From: Candidatus Obscuribacterales bacterium
Lineage (GTDB): Bacteria > Cyanobacteriota > Vampirovibrionia > Obscuribacterales > Obscuribacteraceae
Assembly (NCBI GenBank): GCA_019746975.1
Contig: JAIERK010000052.1
Location: 1-44,947 of the forward strand
Direction of reading: 5' to 3'
DNA: 44,947 nucleotides
Shown: positions 33,958-44,018 of the stretch, in pieces
Layout of the letters: every line of letters starts with the position of its first letter
Position numbering within the stretch: position 1 is the stretch's first letter
Position numbers and translations under genes: made by a program
The notes under the pieces: generated by a model
Databases searched by the model: none
Told to the model about the DNA's origin: nothing
The model's input: only the letters and a program-made list of their open reading frames with translations

Positions 33958-35844
33958 ATGAATCTCAAGAAATTGAAACTCACTTTTGGCTTGCTGGCGG
34001 GATCTTTGACGATTCTTCCTTTGGTCTCGCTCGATCAGTGCCTGGCGCATTCCAGCTCTGATGACGGTCTACTCATTGCCGAGAAGAGGCGAACGCTAAA
34101 GGTTCGCATCGAGCATGATGTGGTCCAGGCTGATGACCTCATGCTCAAGGGCAAATATGGCGATGCGGAGTCTATGTACAAACAAGCTTTGCAGCGCAAT
34201 AAGAACAGCGTTCCTGCAACGGTAGGTTACGGAATGGCGCTCGCCAAGCAGTTCAAGCTTGATGGAGCTAAGGCCCAATTCGAGAAAGCGCTGCAGATGG
34301 ATCCTCGTAACGCCATGGCTCATGCCGGTCTCGCCATGGTCATGTACAACGGTCTGCAATCTTCCAGTCAAACTGTCCGCGCTAATCAGGATGCAATCTT
34401 GCGCAACGCTGAAGCCGAATGTAAGCAAGGTTTGGCTATTGATCCGGGAATGCCTGAAGCGCACTACACTCTAGGTAACGTTTACAGAACCCAGGGACGC
34501 GTAGACGAAGCGCTCAGCGAGTACAAAGAGGCATCAAGACTCGACCCGGAGTATTCCGAAGCGTTCGCCGGAGTTGGCCTGGTCAATATGAACAAGGGCC
34601 AGTGGGCGGATGCGGTTACTGCTTTCAAGCAGGCTATTCAGTTATCTTCCGGTAACTCGACAGCCCACTACGGTCTAGGAAGAACATACTTCAAACAAGG
34701 TCTCTACGACGATGCTCTGAAAGAGCTCAATACCTCGCTTTATCAGCATCGTGAGAGCGCGCCCGTACGCCTGACCAGAGGCGAAGTCTATGCCGCTCAG
34801 GGCAACACCGTCGCTGCTGTTCGCGAGTTTCAAGAAGCGATAAGCATCAAGCCGGAGACACCCGAAGCCTATATCAACATCGCCGATATTCGCGAGAATC
34901 GCGGTGACCTCGAAGATGCAATTGCACAATTGCGCTCCGGCACTGAGCTGATGCCGGACAATTCAGTTCTTCGGGGACGAATTGCCGATCTCAGTCTCAA
35001 GCTCGAGAAGCTTGATCAAGCGATCGCCGAATATCAAAAAGTGCTTGCGGTTGATCCAGGTAACGGAGCGGCTGCGCAGGGTTTGACCCGGGCCTATTAT
35101 ATGAAGGCCGCGAAGGATGCTAACAGCTCTTTCTTCGTCTCCAACGAGTTTGAGCAAGCTAAAGCTTCGATTGATAATGCGGTGAAGATGAATCCTAATA
35201 ATATGGAACTTCGCCTCGCGCAACTGAAGCTCAGAATCATGATGGGCGATCCGGTTGATCTCTCACAAGTTCAGCCCCCAACCAACGATGGCGAGAGAAT
35301 CGCTTATGCTGAAGCTCTTCTTGCCCAGAACAAATTTGCAGATGCCGACCAGCAGCTCAATACGGTCATAACCAATGCTAAAGATGCGAAAGACGCTTTT
35401 GCCGTAGGCGACCTGGCTTTGATGATCAAAGATCTGAAAAATGCTGAAGCGGCATACAAAAAAGGCGGCACATTCCCAGGCGCTGATAAGCGCGCGGCGC
35501 GCGGGCTCAATCTGGTCGCGAAAGCCAAAGATGGTGCGCGTCAGGATCTGACTCTCGCCGATGATTTGTCCAAGAGAAAGCAACTTCAGAGCGCGATGGA
35601 CAAGTATCACGCTGCTATTTACGAGAACCCTCGGGTAGCCGAGTCACGACTTGGTGCCGGCAAGACGCTCGAGCAACTTAAACCGTCGTTAAGCAAAGAC
35701 TTGAAGGAAGCTATTGTGCAATACAAAGCATATCTCGCCTTGGCTCCGGAACTGCCTCCGAAGGAGAAAGAGAAGATAGAGAAGAAGATCGAGAAGCTAC
35801 AGGAAAAAGCCTTCAAGCTCGAGCAAAAAGAAAAAGGTAAATAG
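33958..35844 (+). CDS. exported TPR-repeat protein
   Basis: The protein has 628 residues. The signal peptide (about 1-31, hydrophobic core LTFGLLAGSLTILPLVSL) is followed by TPR units of about 34 residues (for example HYTLGNVYRTQGRVDEALSE and AEYQKVLAVDPGN) from about 55 to 400, and weaker ones to the end. The C-terminus is a Lys/Glu-rich helix (about 600-628). TPR proteins hold partners together and there is no enzymatic part. A clear terminator ends the transcript, so this is a single-gene unit. The ATG is preceded by GGAG at good spacing. Confidence 0.88.
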   Translation: MNLKKLKLTFGLLAGSLTILPLVSLDQCLAHSSSDDGLLIAEKRRTLKVRIEHDVVQADDLMLKGKYGDAESMYKQALQRNKNSVPATVGYGMALAKQFKLDGAKAQFEKALQMDPRNAMAHAGLAMVMYNGLQSSSQTVRANQDAILRNAEAECKQGLAIDPGMPEAHYTLGNVYRTQGRVDEALSEYKEASRLDPEYSEAFAGVGLVNMNKGQWADAVTAFKQAIQLSSGNSTAHYGLGRTYFKQGLYDDALKELNTSLYQHRESAPVRLTRGEVYAAQGNTVAAVREFQEAISIKPETPEAYINIADIRENRGDLEDAIAQLRSGTELMPDNSVLRGRIADLSLKLEKLDQAIAEYQKVLAVDPGNGAAAQGLTRAYYMKAAKDANSSFFVSNEFEQAKASIDNAVKMNPNNMELRLAQLKLRIMMGDPVDLSQVQPPTNDGERIAYAEALLAQNKFADADQQLNTVITNAKDAKDAFAVGDLALMIKDLKNAEAAYKKGGTFPGADKRAARGLNLVAKAKDGARQDLTLADDLSKRKQLQSAMDKYHAAIYENPRVAESRLGAGKTLEQLKPSLSKDLKEAIVQYKAYLALAPELPPKEKEKIEKKIEKLQEKAFKLEQKEKGK

Positions 35845-35854
35845 AGTGATATTG

Positions 35855-35882
35855 AAAGGGGCGGTCGACAGACCGCCCTTTT
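35855..35882 (+). terminator. rho-independent terminator after the TPR gene
   Basis: GGGCGGTC (35859-35866) pairs with GACCGCCC (35871-35878) around the loop GACA and is followed by TTTT. An A-run precedes it, so it may also act from the other strand. It lies 11 bases after the TPR stop. Confidence 0.9.
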
Positions 35883-36037
35883 AGTCGATGGTATCGGCTT
35901 CAGAACTTCATGAAGCCTACTTCAAAAAATTGTCAGAATGGCGTTGTTGTCGAGAGTGGGCGAGATCGCCTGAAAACGCTGGTGAATCATGAACGGGGAT
36001 GCAAACAGTTTTTGCGAGCAACTGTTAGAATGTCCCG

Positions 36038-37414
36038 ATGGTACGGTGGAAAGAGCGAAAAGTAACCATTTATGGGCTCGGCCGAAGTGGCCTGGCTGCA
36101 GCCGAGTATCTTTCGCGACGGCATGCAGATCTATATGTATCAGATAGCTCTCCTGAGAAGTCGGTCAAAGAAGAGACGCTGACACGGTTAAAGCAGATTG
36201 GTTGCCGGTACGAGTTCGGCGAGCACAGTCTCGAAGCGATTCGATTCGCAGAAACATACATTGTCAGCCCCGGCATACCACCCTACGCAGATGTAATTCA
36301 AATGTCGCGCAACACGGGGCGTGATGTGATCTCCGACATTGAATTGGCTTCGCGAGAAACAGAAGTTCCGATCATTGCTATTACCGGAACGAATGGAAAG
36401 TCTACAACCACTGCCCTAACAAGCCACCTTCTCGAGACGAGCGGCTTCCGCGCTCCGGTTTGCGGCAACATCGGCGTGCCTATACTTTCACTCCTCGACG
36501 ATAAGCTTGATTATCTCGTCGCCGAGGTGAGTTCGTTTCAGCTGGAGTACTCGCCTACCTTCGCGCCATACATCAGCGTTTGGCTCAACCTTACACCGGA
36601 CCACATCGATTGGCATAGAGGTTTAGACAATTACATCGAAGCAAAACGGCAGATGTTCAAGCATCAGCATTTGAAGCAATTCGCGGTGCTCAATATGGAC
36701 GACAGTGTTGTTGCGGCCACAGCGACGATTGCTGAAGTTTTTCCATTTTCTCAAGAGTCAGAGCTGGACGAGTCCGTCCAGGGCGCCTATGTCTCGGACG
36801 GCTTTATATGTGCTCGGCGTGGACTGGTCGATAGCGTGATACTCTCTGTGAAAGAGCTTCCTATCAAAGGCAAGCACAACGTCGAGAATGCTCTTGCCGC
36901 AATTTCCGTCGCCACCCTGGTCGGCTGCCCGGTCGAAAAAATTGTTGCTGGATTGAAGTCATTCCAGGGACTGGAGCATCGGATGGAATACGTTGGCACT
37001 GTGGATGGTATTGCTTTCTATAACGACTCCAAAGCAACCAACACCGTCTCAGCCATCAAGGCGCTCGAGTCATTCCCTCGCGAACAAGTTGTTCTTATTG
37101 CCGGTGGGAAGGACAAAGGCACATCATTGTCGGAGTTCGCCCAGGTAGTGCGAAAAACCGCGAATGCAGTTATCCTCATAGGCGAAGCCTCAAATAGGTT
37201 TGAGACCGAATTGAGGAATTGGGGAGTACAAAATATATATCCTGTAGCCACAATGGATGCGGCTGTAAAACTGGGATTGCAACTGAACCAAGGTCCGGTG
37301 CTTTTGTCACCGGCGTGCGCAAGTTTCGATATGTTCAAGGACTACGAGGATAGAGGGCGTGTCTTCAAAGATATTGTCCGTGCACGGCTCAAAGAGGTCG
37401 CGCAAAAAAACTAA
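36038..37414 (+). CDS. murD: UDP-N-acetylmuramoyl-L-alanine--D-glutamate ligase
   Basis: The protein has 458 residues. It has an N-terminal Rossmann-like UDP-binding part (VTIYGLGRSGLAAAEYL), a central ATPase with GTNGKSTT (117-124), and a C-terminal ligase domain with HRMEYVG and YNDSKATN. It adds D-Glu to UDP-MurNAc-L-Ala in the cytoplasm. It is followed by ftsW, which overlaps it by 56 bases, and then murG, the usual order in the division/cell-wall cluster. The ATG at 36038 has no strong ribosome site. The length fits the family. Confidence 0.96.
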   Translation: MVRWKERKVTIYGLGRSGLAAAEYLSRRHADLYVSDSSPEKSVKEETLTRLKQIGCRYEFGEHSLEAIRFAETYIVSPGIPPYADVIQMSRNTGRDVISDIELASRETEVPIIAITGTNGKSTTTALTSHLLETSGFRAPVCGNIGVPILSLLDDKLDYLVAEVSSFQLEYSPTFAPYISVWLNLTPDHIDWHRGLDNYIEAKRQMFKHQHLKQFAVLNMDDSVVAATATIAEVFPFSQESELDESVQGAYVSDGFICARRGLVDSVILSVKELPIKGKHNVENALAAISVATLVGCPVEKIVAGLKSFQGLEHRMEYVGTVDGIAFYNDSKATNTVSAIKALESFPREQVVLIAGGKDKGTSLSEFAQVVRKTANAVILIGEASNRFETELRNWGVQNIYPVATMDAAVKLGLQLNQGPVLLSPACASFDMFKDYEDRGRVFKDIVRARLKEVAQKN

Positions 37415-38585
37415 AGAAGAAGCTGACTTGGGTTCACTCGAAAGATCGGCTTTTCCAGAGTCGCATTTCCGAGGACTTCCCAACAAAGCGATCATCGCAG
37501 TCACAGTGACGCTGTGCTTGTTCGGCTTGATGTGCGTGTTCAGTGCATCAGCTCCGGAAGCGCTCAATAATCATCACGATGCGACCGCCTATTTGAGAAA
37601 GCAGACGATAGCCTGTCTGATCGGCATGTTTGCCATGTTCACCATTAGCCGTTATGACTATCGTAAGCTGCGTAAATGGGGATGGCCGCTCTCGATTATT
37701 TCGTTCATTCTATTGGCGCTTACAATGGTGCCCGGATTGGCTACAGAAGCTTTCGGCGCGGCGCGATGGCTGGAGATCGGACCCTTTCAATTCCAACCGT
37801 CCGAGGCGGCAAAAGTTTCATCCATCATTTTATTGGCGTCGGGGCTGTCAAAGCATTTCTGGTGGAAACGCGAGATGCTTTTCCGAATTGCACTGGTAAT
37901 GGGGATGGCTGCGATCGTAGTTAAACAGCCAGATCTCGGAAGTACGCTAATGATTCTCTCCGGGCTCGGCGCTCTGCTTTATGTCAGCGGAACCAATCAA
38001 ATGTTGTTGCTTGGTGCACTTCTGGGCGGCGCCGGGCTTGTCTGGCACAAGATTCAGAGCACACCGTATCAGATGGCGCGTATCGAAAGCTGGCTCAATC
38101 CTTATGCTAACCCGCAGAAGGAAGGCTGGAACATAATTCAGGCACAACTCGCTATTGGCTCTGGTGGTTTGTTGGGAGTTGGCTACGGCCGCTCGTTGCA
38201 AAAGCTCCATTATCTACCTGTTCAACATGCTGACTTTATTTTCGCCGTGATCGCAGAAGAACTTGGTTTGCTCGGCTGTCTCTCTTTGCTCAGCTTGTTC
38301 GTTATCTTCGGCTACTATGGCTTCAAGACTGCACTAGAGGCGCGCACTTTATTCGGACGACTGCTCGCAATCGGAATAACGAGCTCAATCTGCGTGCAAG
38401 CGTCAGTCAACATAATGGTCACCACCGGAATCTTGCCGGTGACTGGTATTACCCTTCCGTTTATAAGTTACGGTGGAAGCTCGCTGGTCATAACCCTTTC
38501 CATGGTCGGAATTCTCTTGTCCGTTTCCCGCGATCGCGATCAGCCGGAAGATGGTGAGAACGAAGAGGGTGTCTTCACTTCATGA
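37359..38585 (+). CDS. ftsW: SEDS peptidoglycan glycosyltransferase FtsW
   Basis: The protein has 408 residues from a GTG with AGAGG just ahead, overlapping murD by 56 bases. It has about ten membrane helices. SEDS motifs are present: GAARWLEIGPFQFQPSE (133-149), KQPDLGST (189-196), the Asp in QHADFIFA (about 292) that matches the catalytic residue of the family, and ISYGGSS (369-375). It polymerises lipid II at the septum with a class B PBP partner that is not in this window. FtsW rather than RodA is inferred from the murD/murG neighbours. The cytoplasmic N-terminus is basic and longer than usual. Confidence 0.93.
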   Translation: MSSKILSVHGSKRSRKKTKEEADLGSLERSAFPESHFRGLPNKAIIAVTVTLCLFGLMCVFSASAPEALNNHHDATAYLRKQTIACLIGMFAMFTISRYDYRKLRKWGWPLSIISFILLALTMVPGLATEAFGAARWLEIGPFQFQPSEAAKVSSIILLASGLSKHFWWKREMLFRIALVMGMAAIVVKQPDLGSTLMILSGLGALLYVSGTNQMLLLGALLGGAGLVWHKIQSTPYQMARIESWLNPYANPQKEGWNIIQAQLAIGSGGLLGVGYGRSLQKLHYLPVQHADFIFAVIAEELGLLGCLSLLSLFVIFGYYGFKTALEARTLFGRLLAIGITSSICVQASVNIMVTTGILPVTGITLPFISYGGSSLVITLSMVGILLSVSRDRDQPEDGENEEGVFTS

Positions 38586-39721
38586 GTGGTCACCGAATAG
38601 TGCTATCGGGTGGTGGCACAGGCGGACATGTGTACCCCGCGTTATCGGTATTCGAAGTTCTCGAGAAGGATCCGCAGGTCGAGGCCATCCTTTATATAGG
38701 TGCGCACGGACATATAGAAGAGCGAATCGCGAAGCAGCGAGGAATCGAGTTTCGCGGGCTCGATGTCTCTGGAATGCCGCGCAAGCGATTGCCTGCCCTA
38801 TTGAAGTGGTTGCTTCAGATGCTCAAAGCTGAGGCTGCTGCGAGGACTGTGTTGACAGAGTTTCGCCCGACCGTTGTGCTCGGCACAGGCGGCTACGCCT
38901 CTGCACCAGCACTGGGAGCGGCTAAGCGGATGGGCGTTCCTTACGTCATACACGAGCCTGACGCTCACCCCGGTCTTGCGAATAAGTTTTTTGCTTCGGG
39001 TGCCAGTCTGATTTCACTCGGAATGGAGGGTGCAAAAGGCATAAAGTCCGGCCGCGGCGAGTCCGTCGTCAACGGTAATCCGATAGGACAGGGCTTCCTG
39101 AAGACTATTGGAAAAGATGAGGCTTGTAGAATTCTTGGTATAAGAAACGATCTTAAGACTCTGGTTGTGACCGGTGGATCGCAAGGTGCCAAGGCGATCA
39201 ATGACGCGTTGATTTCGGTGCTGCAGCGTCTATTGAACATGCAGCCGCTAATTCAAGTTGTGCACCAGAGTGGTGATAAGAACATCGATGAGGTGAAAGC
39301 CGCACTTGCTCCATCTTTGTTGAACGAGTCCAGGTACTGCGTGCGACCCTACTTTGACGACATGTCGGTGGTCTATGCGGCATGCGATCTGGTCGTATCA
39401 AGAGCCGGTGCGATGACGATTGCAGAGCTCTCTTGCACTGGTACTCCCTCGATTTTTGTTCCTTTTCCATTTGCTGCTCAAAATCATCAAATGCATAACG
39501 CGCGATTTTTGGAGAGTAAAGGTGCAGCGATAGTCATTCCACAAAGTGAGCTTACGCCTGAGAGGCTCGGAGATGTAGTGCAGGAGCTGATCTCGACTGA
39601 TGCAAGACTGGAATCGATGCGAAGGAACATACAGGCGCTCGGGAAGCCGACCGCATCTCGCGATCTAGCAGAGCAATTGAAGATGTTGAGCGACCGTTAC
39701 CAGGCAAGAAACGCTCGCTAG
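38582..39721 (+). CDS. murG: lipid II synthase MurG (GlcNAc transferase)
   Basis: The protein has 379 residues. Its ATG overlaps the ftsW stop (ATGA). The N-terminal GGGTGGHVYPAL (10-21) is the hallmark, with GTGGYASAPAL, HEPDAHPG and the C-terminal UDP-GlcNAc site (TGGSQGAKAIN, SRAGAMTIAEL, PFPFAAQNHQ). It transfers GlcNAc to lipid I on the inner face of the membrane. The usual next genes murC and ftsQ do not follow, and the run ends here. Confidence 0.97.
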   Translation: MSGHRIVLSGGGTGGHVYPALSVFEVLEKDPQVEAILYIGAHGHIEERIAKQRGIEFRGLDVSGMPRKRLPALLKWLLQMLKAEAAARTVLTEFRPTVVLGTGGYASAPALGAAKRMGVPYVIHEPDAHPGLANKFFASGASLISLGMEGAKGIKSGRGESVVNGNPIGQGFLKTIGKDEACRILGIRNDLKTLVVTGGSQGAKAINDALISVLQRLLNMQPLIQVVHQSGDKNIDEVKAALAPSLLNESRYCVRPYFDDMSVVYAACDLVVSRAGAMTIAELSCTGTPSIFVPFPFAAQNHQMHNARFLESKGAAIVIPQSELTPERLGDVVQELISTDARLESMRRNIQALGKPTASRDLAEQLKMLSDRYQARNAR

Positions 39722-39929
39722 TTCGATAGTGCCGACTTGGACGATGCGCATGGAACCGAGCGACGCGTGGCGTCGTCCTCAAACTGCTCCAGCTCGGTCG
39801 AGCATTTGTAGACATGCGGTCGAACATGGTGAACGTTTATCGTTCAGCCCAACCAGCAATGGAGTTGTGTAAGCATGCATCGTCAAAAAAACGATGCAAA
39901 TCGAATACTGCTGAAGCGAATCCTGTGTA

Positions 39930-40166
39930 CTACACTGCTGGTAGTGGATTGTGCATGATTTGAGAAGGAGGAGCTGGGAACTGCTCTGCGCCTGCTCGAT
40001 CTTGGATCGACATGGTGGCGGTTTTGCGTTCGATATCAGCTACGATTGTCTCGATCTCACGGACCATTGCTGTGGTCTCGTGGTCGTCGCCCTGATGGCG
40101 CGAGACTACTTCCTTTAGTTGTTTGATCGCCGCTTTCAGTGAATTGTTGCTGTGGGGAAAGGACAT
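39930..40166 (-). CDS. small hypothetical protein
   Basis: The ATG at 40166 has AAGGA 8 bases ahead and gives 78 residues; an ATG at 40184 would add six but has no ribosome site. The middle is a helix with charged heptad-like spacing (LKAAIKQLKEVVSRHQG, then MVREIETIVADIERK) and may form a coiled coil. The end is Pro-rich. I do not recognise it. It is alone between murG and a small plus-strand gene. Confidence 0.55.
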   Translation of the reverse strand: MSFPHSNNSLKAAIKQLKEVVSRHQGDDHETTAMVREIETIVADIERKTATMSIQDRAGAEQFPAPPSQIMHNPLPAV

Positions 40167-40514
40167 ATTCCTATCCTTAGACATTTAGTCGATTTAAAAA
40201 AGTGGGTGCTTAGTGAGACCGAGATCAGCCAGTGCCAATTGACGACCTTCTCAAGGAGTGTAACACGGTATATCTGTTTGGGAACCGGTTAATTTGAGTG
40301 AGACTAACTTAATGTGTGCGCCTGCGATGCTTAATGGCTCTCTGTCTGATATCTAAACAAAATCTTCCATCGATATAAGTTGTTCACATTTGCAATGCTC
40401 ATAGAACTTTGTCTAGTTCCGACTGACAATTCTGAAATGAATTCTACTCATTCCTTCTTGTTTATTTCTTGAATGGGCTTACGCTATTGAGTGTGGTGGC
40501 ACACGGAGAATGAG
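40167..40514. other. 348-base divergent intergenic region
   Basis: This region lies between two small genes reading outward. It is AT-rich in its left half and must hold their promoters. I could not pick boxes with confidence. No repeat or RNA gene is seen. Confidence 0.4.
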
Positions 40515-40841
40515 ATGCTAAAGCTACTGTCAAAGCTGTTCAGGGAAAAACCTCCGACCATTAATTACGCTGATGAGAAGGGCATTGCACGCATGTCCAA
40601 GATGCGACGGAAATCCATGGAATCAGCTCAACTATCAGAATCAGTTGATGAGCAAGGGCAATCGACGAGCGAGATCGACGGTCGAAAAGATATATTGTCG
40701 AAAGCTCGCGACATGGAGATCGAGACGTACAAGGGTTACATGGCGAAAGACGAACAGCGAAAGAAGAGTCGCTCAACTGTTAGCGATTTGCAGAAGCGGG
40801 TGAACCATTTAAGCGGATTTGAAGTCGATCCTCAGTTTTGA
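40515..40841 (+). CDS. small hypothetical protein
   Basis: The ATG at 40515 has GGAG 9 bases ahead and yields 108 residues; a GTG at 40491 would add eight. The product is charged and polar and probably largely helical (KDILSKARDMEIETYKGYMA), with a basic middle and no signal or membrane segment. I know no family. It lies 370 bases before the membrane protein/TPR lipoprotein pair. Confidence 0.5.
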   Translation: MLKLLSKLFREKPPTINYADEKGIARMSKMRRKSMESAQLSESVDEQGQSTSEIDGRKDILSKARDMEIETYKGYMAKDEQRKKSRSTVSDLQKRVNHLSGFEVDPQF

Positions 40842-41211
40842 GCATCTGAGTTTTTGCTCCCCCAGAACATCCAGTCGGAGTGCTGGGAGTTCCAATTCTA
40901 AATCGTGTCGGAGTGCCGGTGCCTGTGTAGAGGCGCTGATGTCCATTCGGTCGAGTGGAGCGGCAGTTGGAACACGCGTGTCTCGTCTTTGTTGTGTAAG
41001 AACGAAGCTTCCACGTTTCGTCTATGCACACATGACGGTTGGAAAGTGTCCGTACCGATGATGCGGTATACTATCGAAGAGAAACGCTCGAAACGGGCAT
41101 GGCTACTGGGACCAGCTTCATACAGCTCGTAACACCAAGTCAGAGTCTCGACGTTCGTCGAATGCGCCCTATTCATCGATTGCATTCGGACCGCGTGAAA
41201 GGACAATCATC
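40842..41211. other. 370-base region without a convincing gene
   Basis: Several overlapping frames cross it on both strands without a ribosome site. The AAGGA before the next gene is at its right end. No RNA structure, repeat or terminator is clear. Confidence 0.4.
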
Positions 41212-41700
41212 TTGGATCACATGTTTCTACTATTTGCCGCTGCAATCGTCGTTGGGGCGATACTTCTCGGCAGTATCGCCGGCGTGGTTGTATTTATGCT
41301 GCTTGGCCGATTCGGCAAGCGTAAGGCAAGACGACAAGCTCTTCTTGCGGATAGCAACAAGCGACTGAAAGCAATAGTGGCGGAGTTGTTAGAGCGAATC
41401 AACTCCATAGAAGAGGCGCGTCAGTACAAGCCCGACGGGATCAATAATAGTAAATTGACGGTCGCTATCTCTGATCTGTCGATGGTGAGCGACTGTTTGT
41501 GTACGATAGATCAGTTGCTTGGTGAAAAGCGCTTCGACGATGCCAACGATATGTTGGCTCGTTCTTCCCGAGTGGTGGAAAAGGTGATGCGGATCTTGAA
41601 CCAGGTTGAGTCAGGTGCACCACTTTTGTCTGATGGTAGTGTCAATCTCAAGTTACCGAAGTCTGATGGTCTCTATAGAATGAAGTCGTCCGAGAAGTAG
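41212..41700 (+). CDS. small membrane protein, unknown role
   Basis: TTG at 41212 has AAGGA 8 bases ahead; an ATG three codons later is too far from it. The product has 162 residues: one N-terminal membrane segment (about 5-31), a basic stretch (GRFGKRKARRQ), then a soluble helical domain of about 120 residues with a Lys/Leu-rich end. It stops 4 bases before the TPR lipoprotein gene, so the two are probably an operon. No known family. Confidence 0.65.
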   Translation: MDHMFLLFAAAIVVGAILLGSIAGVVVFMLLGRFGKRKARRQALLADSNKRLKAIVAELLERINSIEEARQYKPDGINNSKLTVAISDLSMVSDCLCTIDQLLGEKRFDDANDMLARSSRVVEKVMRILNQVESGAPLLSDGSVNLKLPKSDGLYRMKSSEK

Positions 41701-41704
41701 CGAC

Positions 41705-43738
41705 GTGAGTTCCTCTTCTAAAGAGTTGGTTGTTTTGCTCAGCGCTTTCTTGCTGGTGGCATGTGCTTCAGCGCCGCTCAGCAATCCCAAAGTCGAGCTT
41801 CTTCTTGCCGAAGCGAAGGAAGCTTCCCTGAAGAATGATCATGAATTACAGGGAAAAAAACTTGAAGCTGCGGTCAAGGAAGCGGACGTGGGTGAATGCA
41901 GCATCTCGCAAATGAAAGCCTTGAATTCGATGGCAGCTTTTAGTGATGCAGAGGGGCATGCAGAGAAATGCCTGACGCTCTATGAAGATGCCCGAGCTGT
42001 CGGTGTTGATTTGAAGGAGCGCAATTCGTCTGTCTACGATTCGCCGGACTATCAGATCGAACAGCTCAAGGCTCTGAGTGGTCTCGCAAATCACGAGTGC
42101 GATCTAGGGCGTTTTTCATCAGCATTGCGGCACTATGGTGAGGCCCGAGCCTTCCATGAAAGGCTTGCTGGAAGCTCGCCCGTGAAGGAGAGCTTTGAAG
42201 CGGATTATCGGAAGTGCCTTAACGACCAGAAGGATCAAGAGGCAATTGAGCACCTGGTAGTGTCGGGAGAATCGCTTCACCCTAAGACACCGGAAGCTGT
42301 CGAACTAAAAACCAATGTCATCAACGAATCAAAGTCGATCATGAATAGCTATGATGATTCTGATCCCGCGAGTATTAAAAAACGTCTGCTCGAGCTCAGC
42401 GAGCTAATCGTGACGAAGTGGGGGCGTGATGATGGGACCTATCAGGATGTGTTGCATGGCTTGTTCGAGATTGCGTATAGGAGCGGAGATTTCGTTGACC
42501 TCGACAGAATCTTGGAGCAGGATCTGAAATCGATGCCGGTTGTCGACGAGGCCATTCGCACAGGAAAGCACTTGGCGCCATCAGAGATACCCGAGCTGAG
42601 CGTCTACATCGATACGTTGCTGAGGCAAGCCGAAGTTGCCTGTGCAAAACATGATGCAGACAACGCGAAGAAGCTGAATCTCGAATCGTTGAGGCTTGTA
42701 GAACAATACCTTCCTGAAGACGGACTTCGAACCGTAGCCTGTTATCGGAGGCTTGGGGAGTGCTTGCAGTTGGCGGGTGATTACGATGAAGCCGCTCACT
42801 ATGAGGAGAAGGCGATTGCTATATTGGCGAAGAAATCGCAGTTCGGATATCTGCCACGACAACTGCAAATGCTCGGACTCGATCGTGTCTATGAGGGTAA
42901 CTTCGCGCAGGCGGTCAATGTTGCTGGAAAGCTGATTAATCGCAGAGCAGAAGCAGAGCTCAACGCTGCCCTATCTGTAGTTTCCCTGAGGCTACTATAT
43001 GAAGTTGCAGTCTCCATCGGTGATTACACGAAGGCTCGCATAATTGCAGATCGGATGCATTCGCTTCTGAAGGAGCGACCTGGTTTGTTTTCACATTGGA
43101 AAAATACTCTACTGACACTGCAAGCATTTTTGGATTTGAAAGAGGGCAAACTTACAAAAGTGATCTCCGAACGAGAACGCGACCTCTCACACGAATACAC
43201 ACACAATTTCCGGAAGTGGCTTATCTACAATGACTTGTTGTGTTATGCCTATTTCGAGACCGGCAACATCGAGAAAGCCGAAAGATACTTGAAAAAGATC
43301 GAGGCAACCGAAAAATATCGGTGGCAAGATCAAACGTATCTTTATAAGGTGACAAAAGTTCGAATGAGTTTAAACGCTCAAAACAAGTTCAATCTCGACG
43401 CGTGTGTCGACAGTCTGATTAAGTGCATCGATAATCTCGGTCACCCCAGTCGGCTTGCGGCCGCAGAGTCGATTGTACTTGTCGCGGACGAGTTAAATTC
43501 GTTGGGTAAGCTGGATGCCGCAGAACGGCTCTACAAGAGCATCTTGAAGATATACGCCAAAGTGCCAAATCGGGCGGACTCAACGCTGATCGATGTTTTG
43601 AAAAATTACCATCTTTTATTGCTGAAGCAGAACAACCGCGATGTTGCGTTCCAAATTAGCGCGAGGTGGGAGAGTAAGCGACAACAGTTTGCCGTCACGA
43701 AAAGTGAGACCGAAAAGCGCCTAAAATCGATCAACTGA
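41705..43738 (+). CDS. TPR-rich lipoprotein
   Basis: The protein has 677 residues from a GTG start. The N-terminal signal ends in a lipobox LVAC with Cys at about residue 20. The rest is helical and shows TPR-type pairs: NSMAAFSDAEGHAEKCLTLY, RLGECLQLAGDYDEAAHYEE, YFETGNIEKAERYL and ELNSLGKLDAAERLYKSIL. It should sit on a membrane facing the periplasm and serve as a scaffold. It follows the small membrane protein by 4 bases. The target is unknown. Confidence 0.8.
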   Translation: MSSSSKELVVLLSAFLLVACASAPLSNPKVELLLAEAKEASLKNDHELQGKKLEAAVKEADVGECSISQMKALNSMAAFSDAEGHAEKCLTLYEDARAVGVDLKERNSSVYDSPDYQIEQLKALSGLANHECDLGRFSSALRHYGEARAFHERLAGSSPVKESFEADYRKCLNDQKDQEAIEHLVVSGESLHPKTPEAVELKTNVINESKSIMNSYDDSDPASIKKRLLELSELIVTKWGRDDGTYQDVLHGLFEIAYRSGDFVDLDRILEQDLKSMPVVDEAIRTGKHLAPSEIPELSVYIDTLLRQAEVACAKHDADNAKKLNLESLRLVEQYLPEDGLRTVACYRRLGECLQLAGDYDEAAHYEEKAIAILAKKSQFGYLPRQLQMLGLDRVYEGNFAQAVNVAGKLINRRAEAELNAALSVVSLRLLYEVAVSIGDYTKARIIADRMHSLLKERPGLFSHWKNTLLTLQAFLDLKEGKLTKVISERERDLSHEYTHNFRKWLIYNDLLCYAYFETGNIEKAERYLKKIEATEKYRWQDQTYLYKVTKVRMSLNAQNKFNLDACVDSLIKCIDNLGHPSRLAAAESIVLVADELNSLGKLDAAERLYKSILKIYAKVPNRADSTLIDVLKNYHLLLLKQNNRDVAFQISARWESKRQQFAVTKSETEKRLKSIN

Positions 43739-44018
43739 CACCCAATTACATGCTTTAGTAATGCCACTACAAACGGTGCCAGATCGATTTTTTCGTTCTG
43801 CAAAGTTTTAAGCAAAAAACTTCGCTGAAACCCTATCATTCAGCCGGATAATTTGTAAGAATGAAAGTAGAAGAACTTCATCTGCGTACATCGTTCATCG
43901 AATCGCTCGGCGCGGTTTTGCCGCTCGAACTCTAGTGACGATGTCGGTTTTGCTCGACGTGATCGCATGTCGAGCTGGAGCTTTGATTTGCAATCTTAGG
44001 ATTGAGAGGATATCGACT

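Noticed and set aside
39877..39897. Hairpin GCATCGT with A-rich loop between murG and the small gene
   Set aside because: Only 7 bp and no U-run after it on either strand, so not called a terminator.
43861..43935. 24-codon frame before the acidic protein gene
   Set aside because: No ribosome site and too short to judge.
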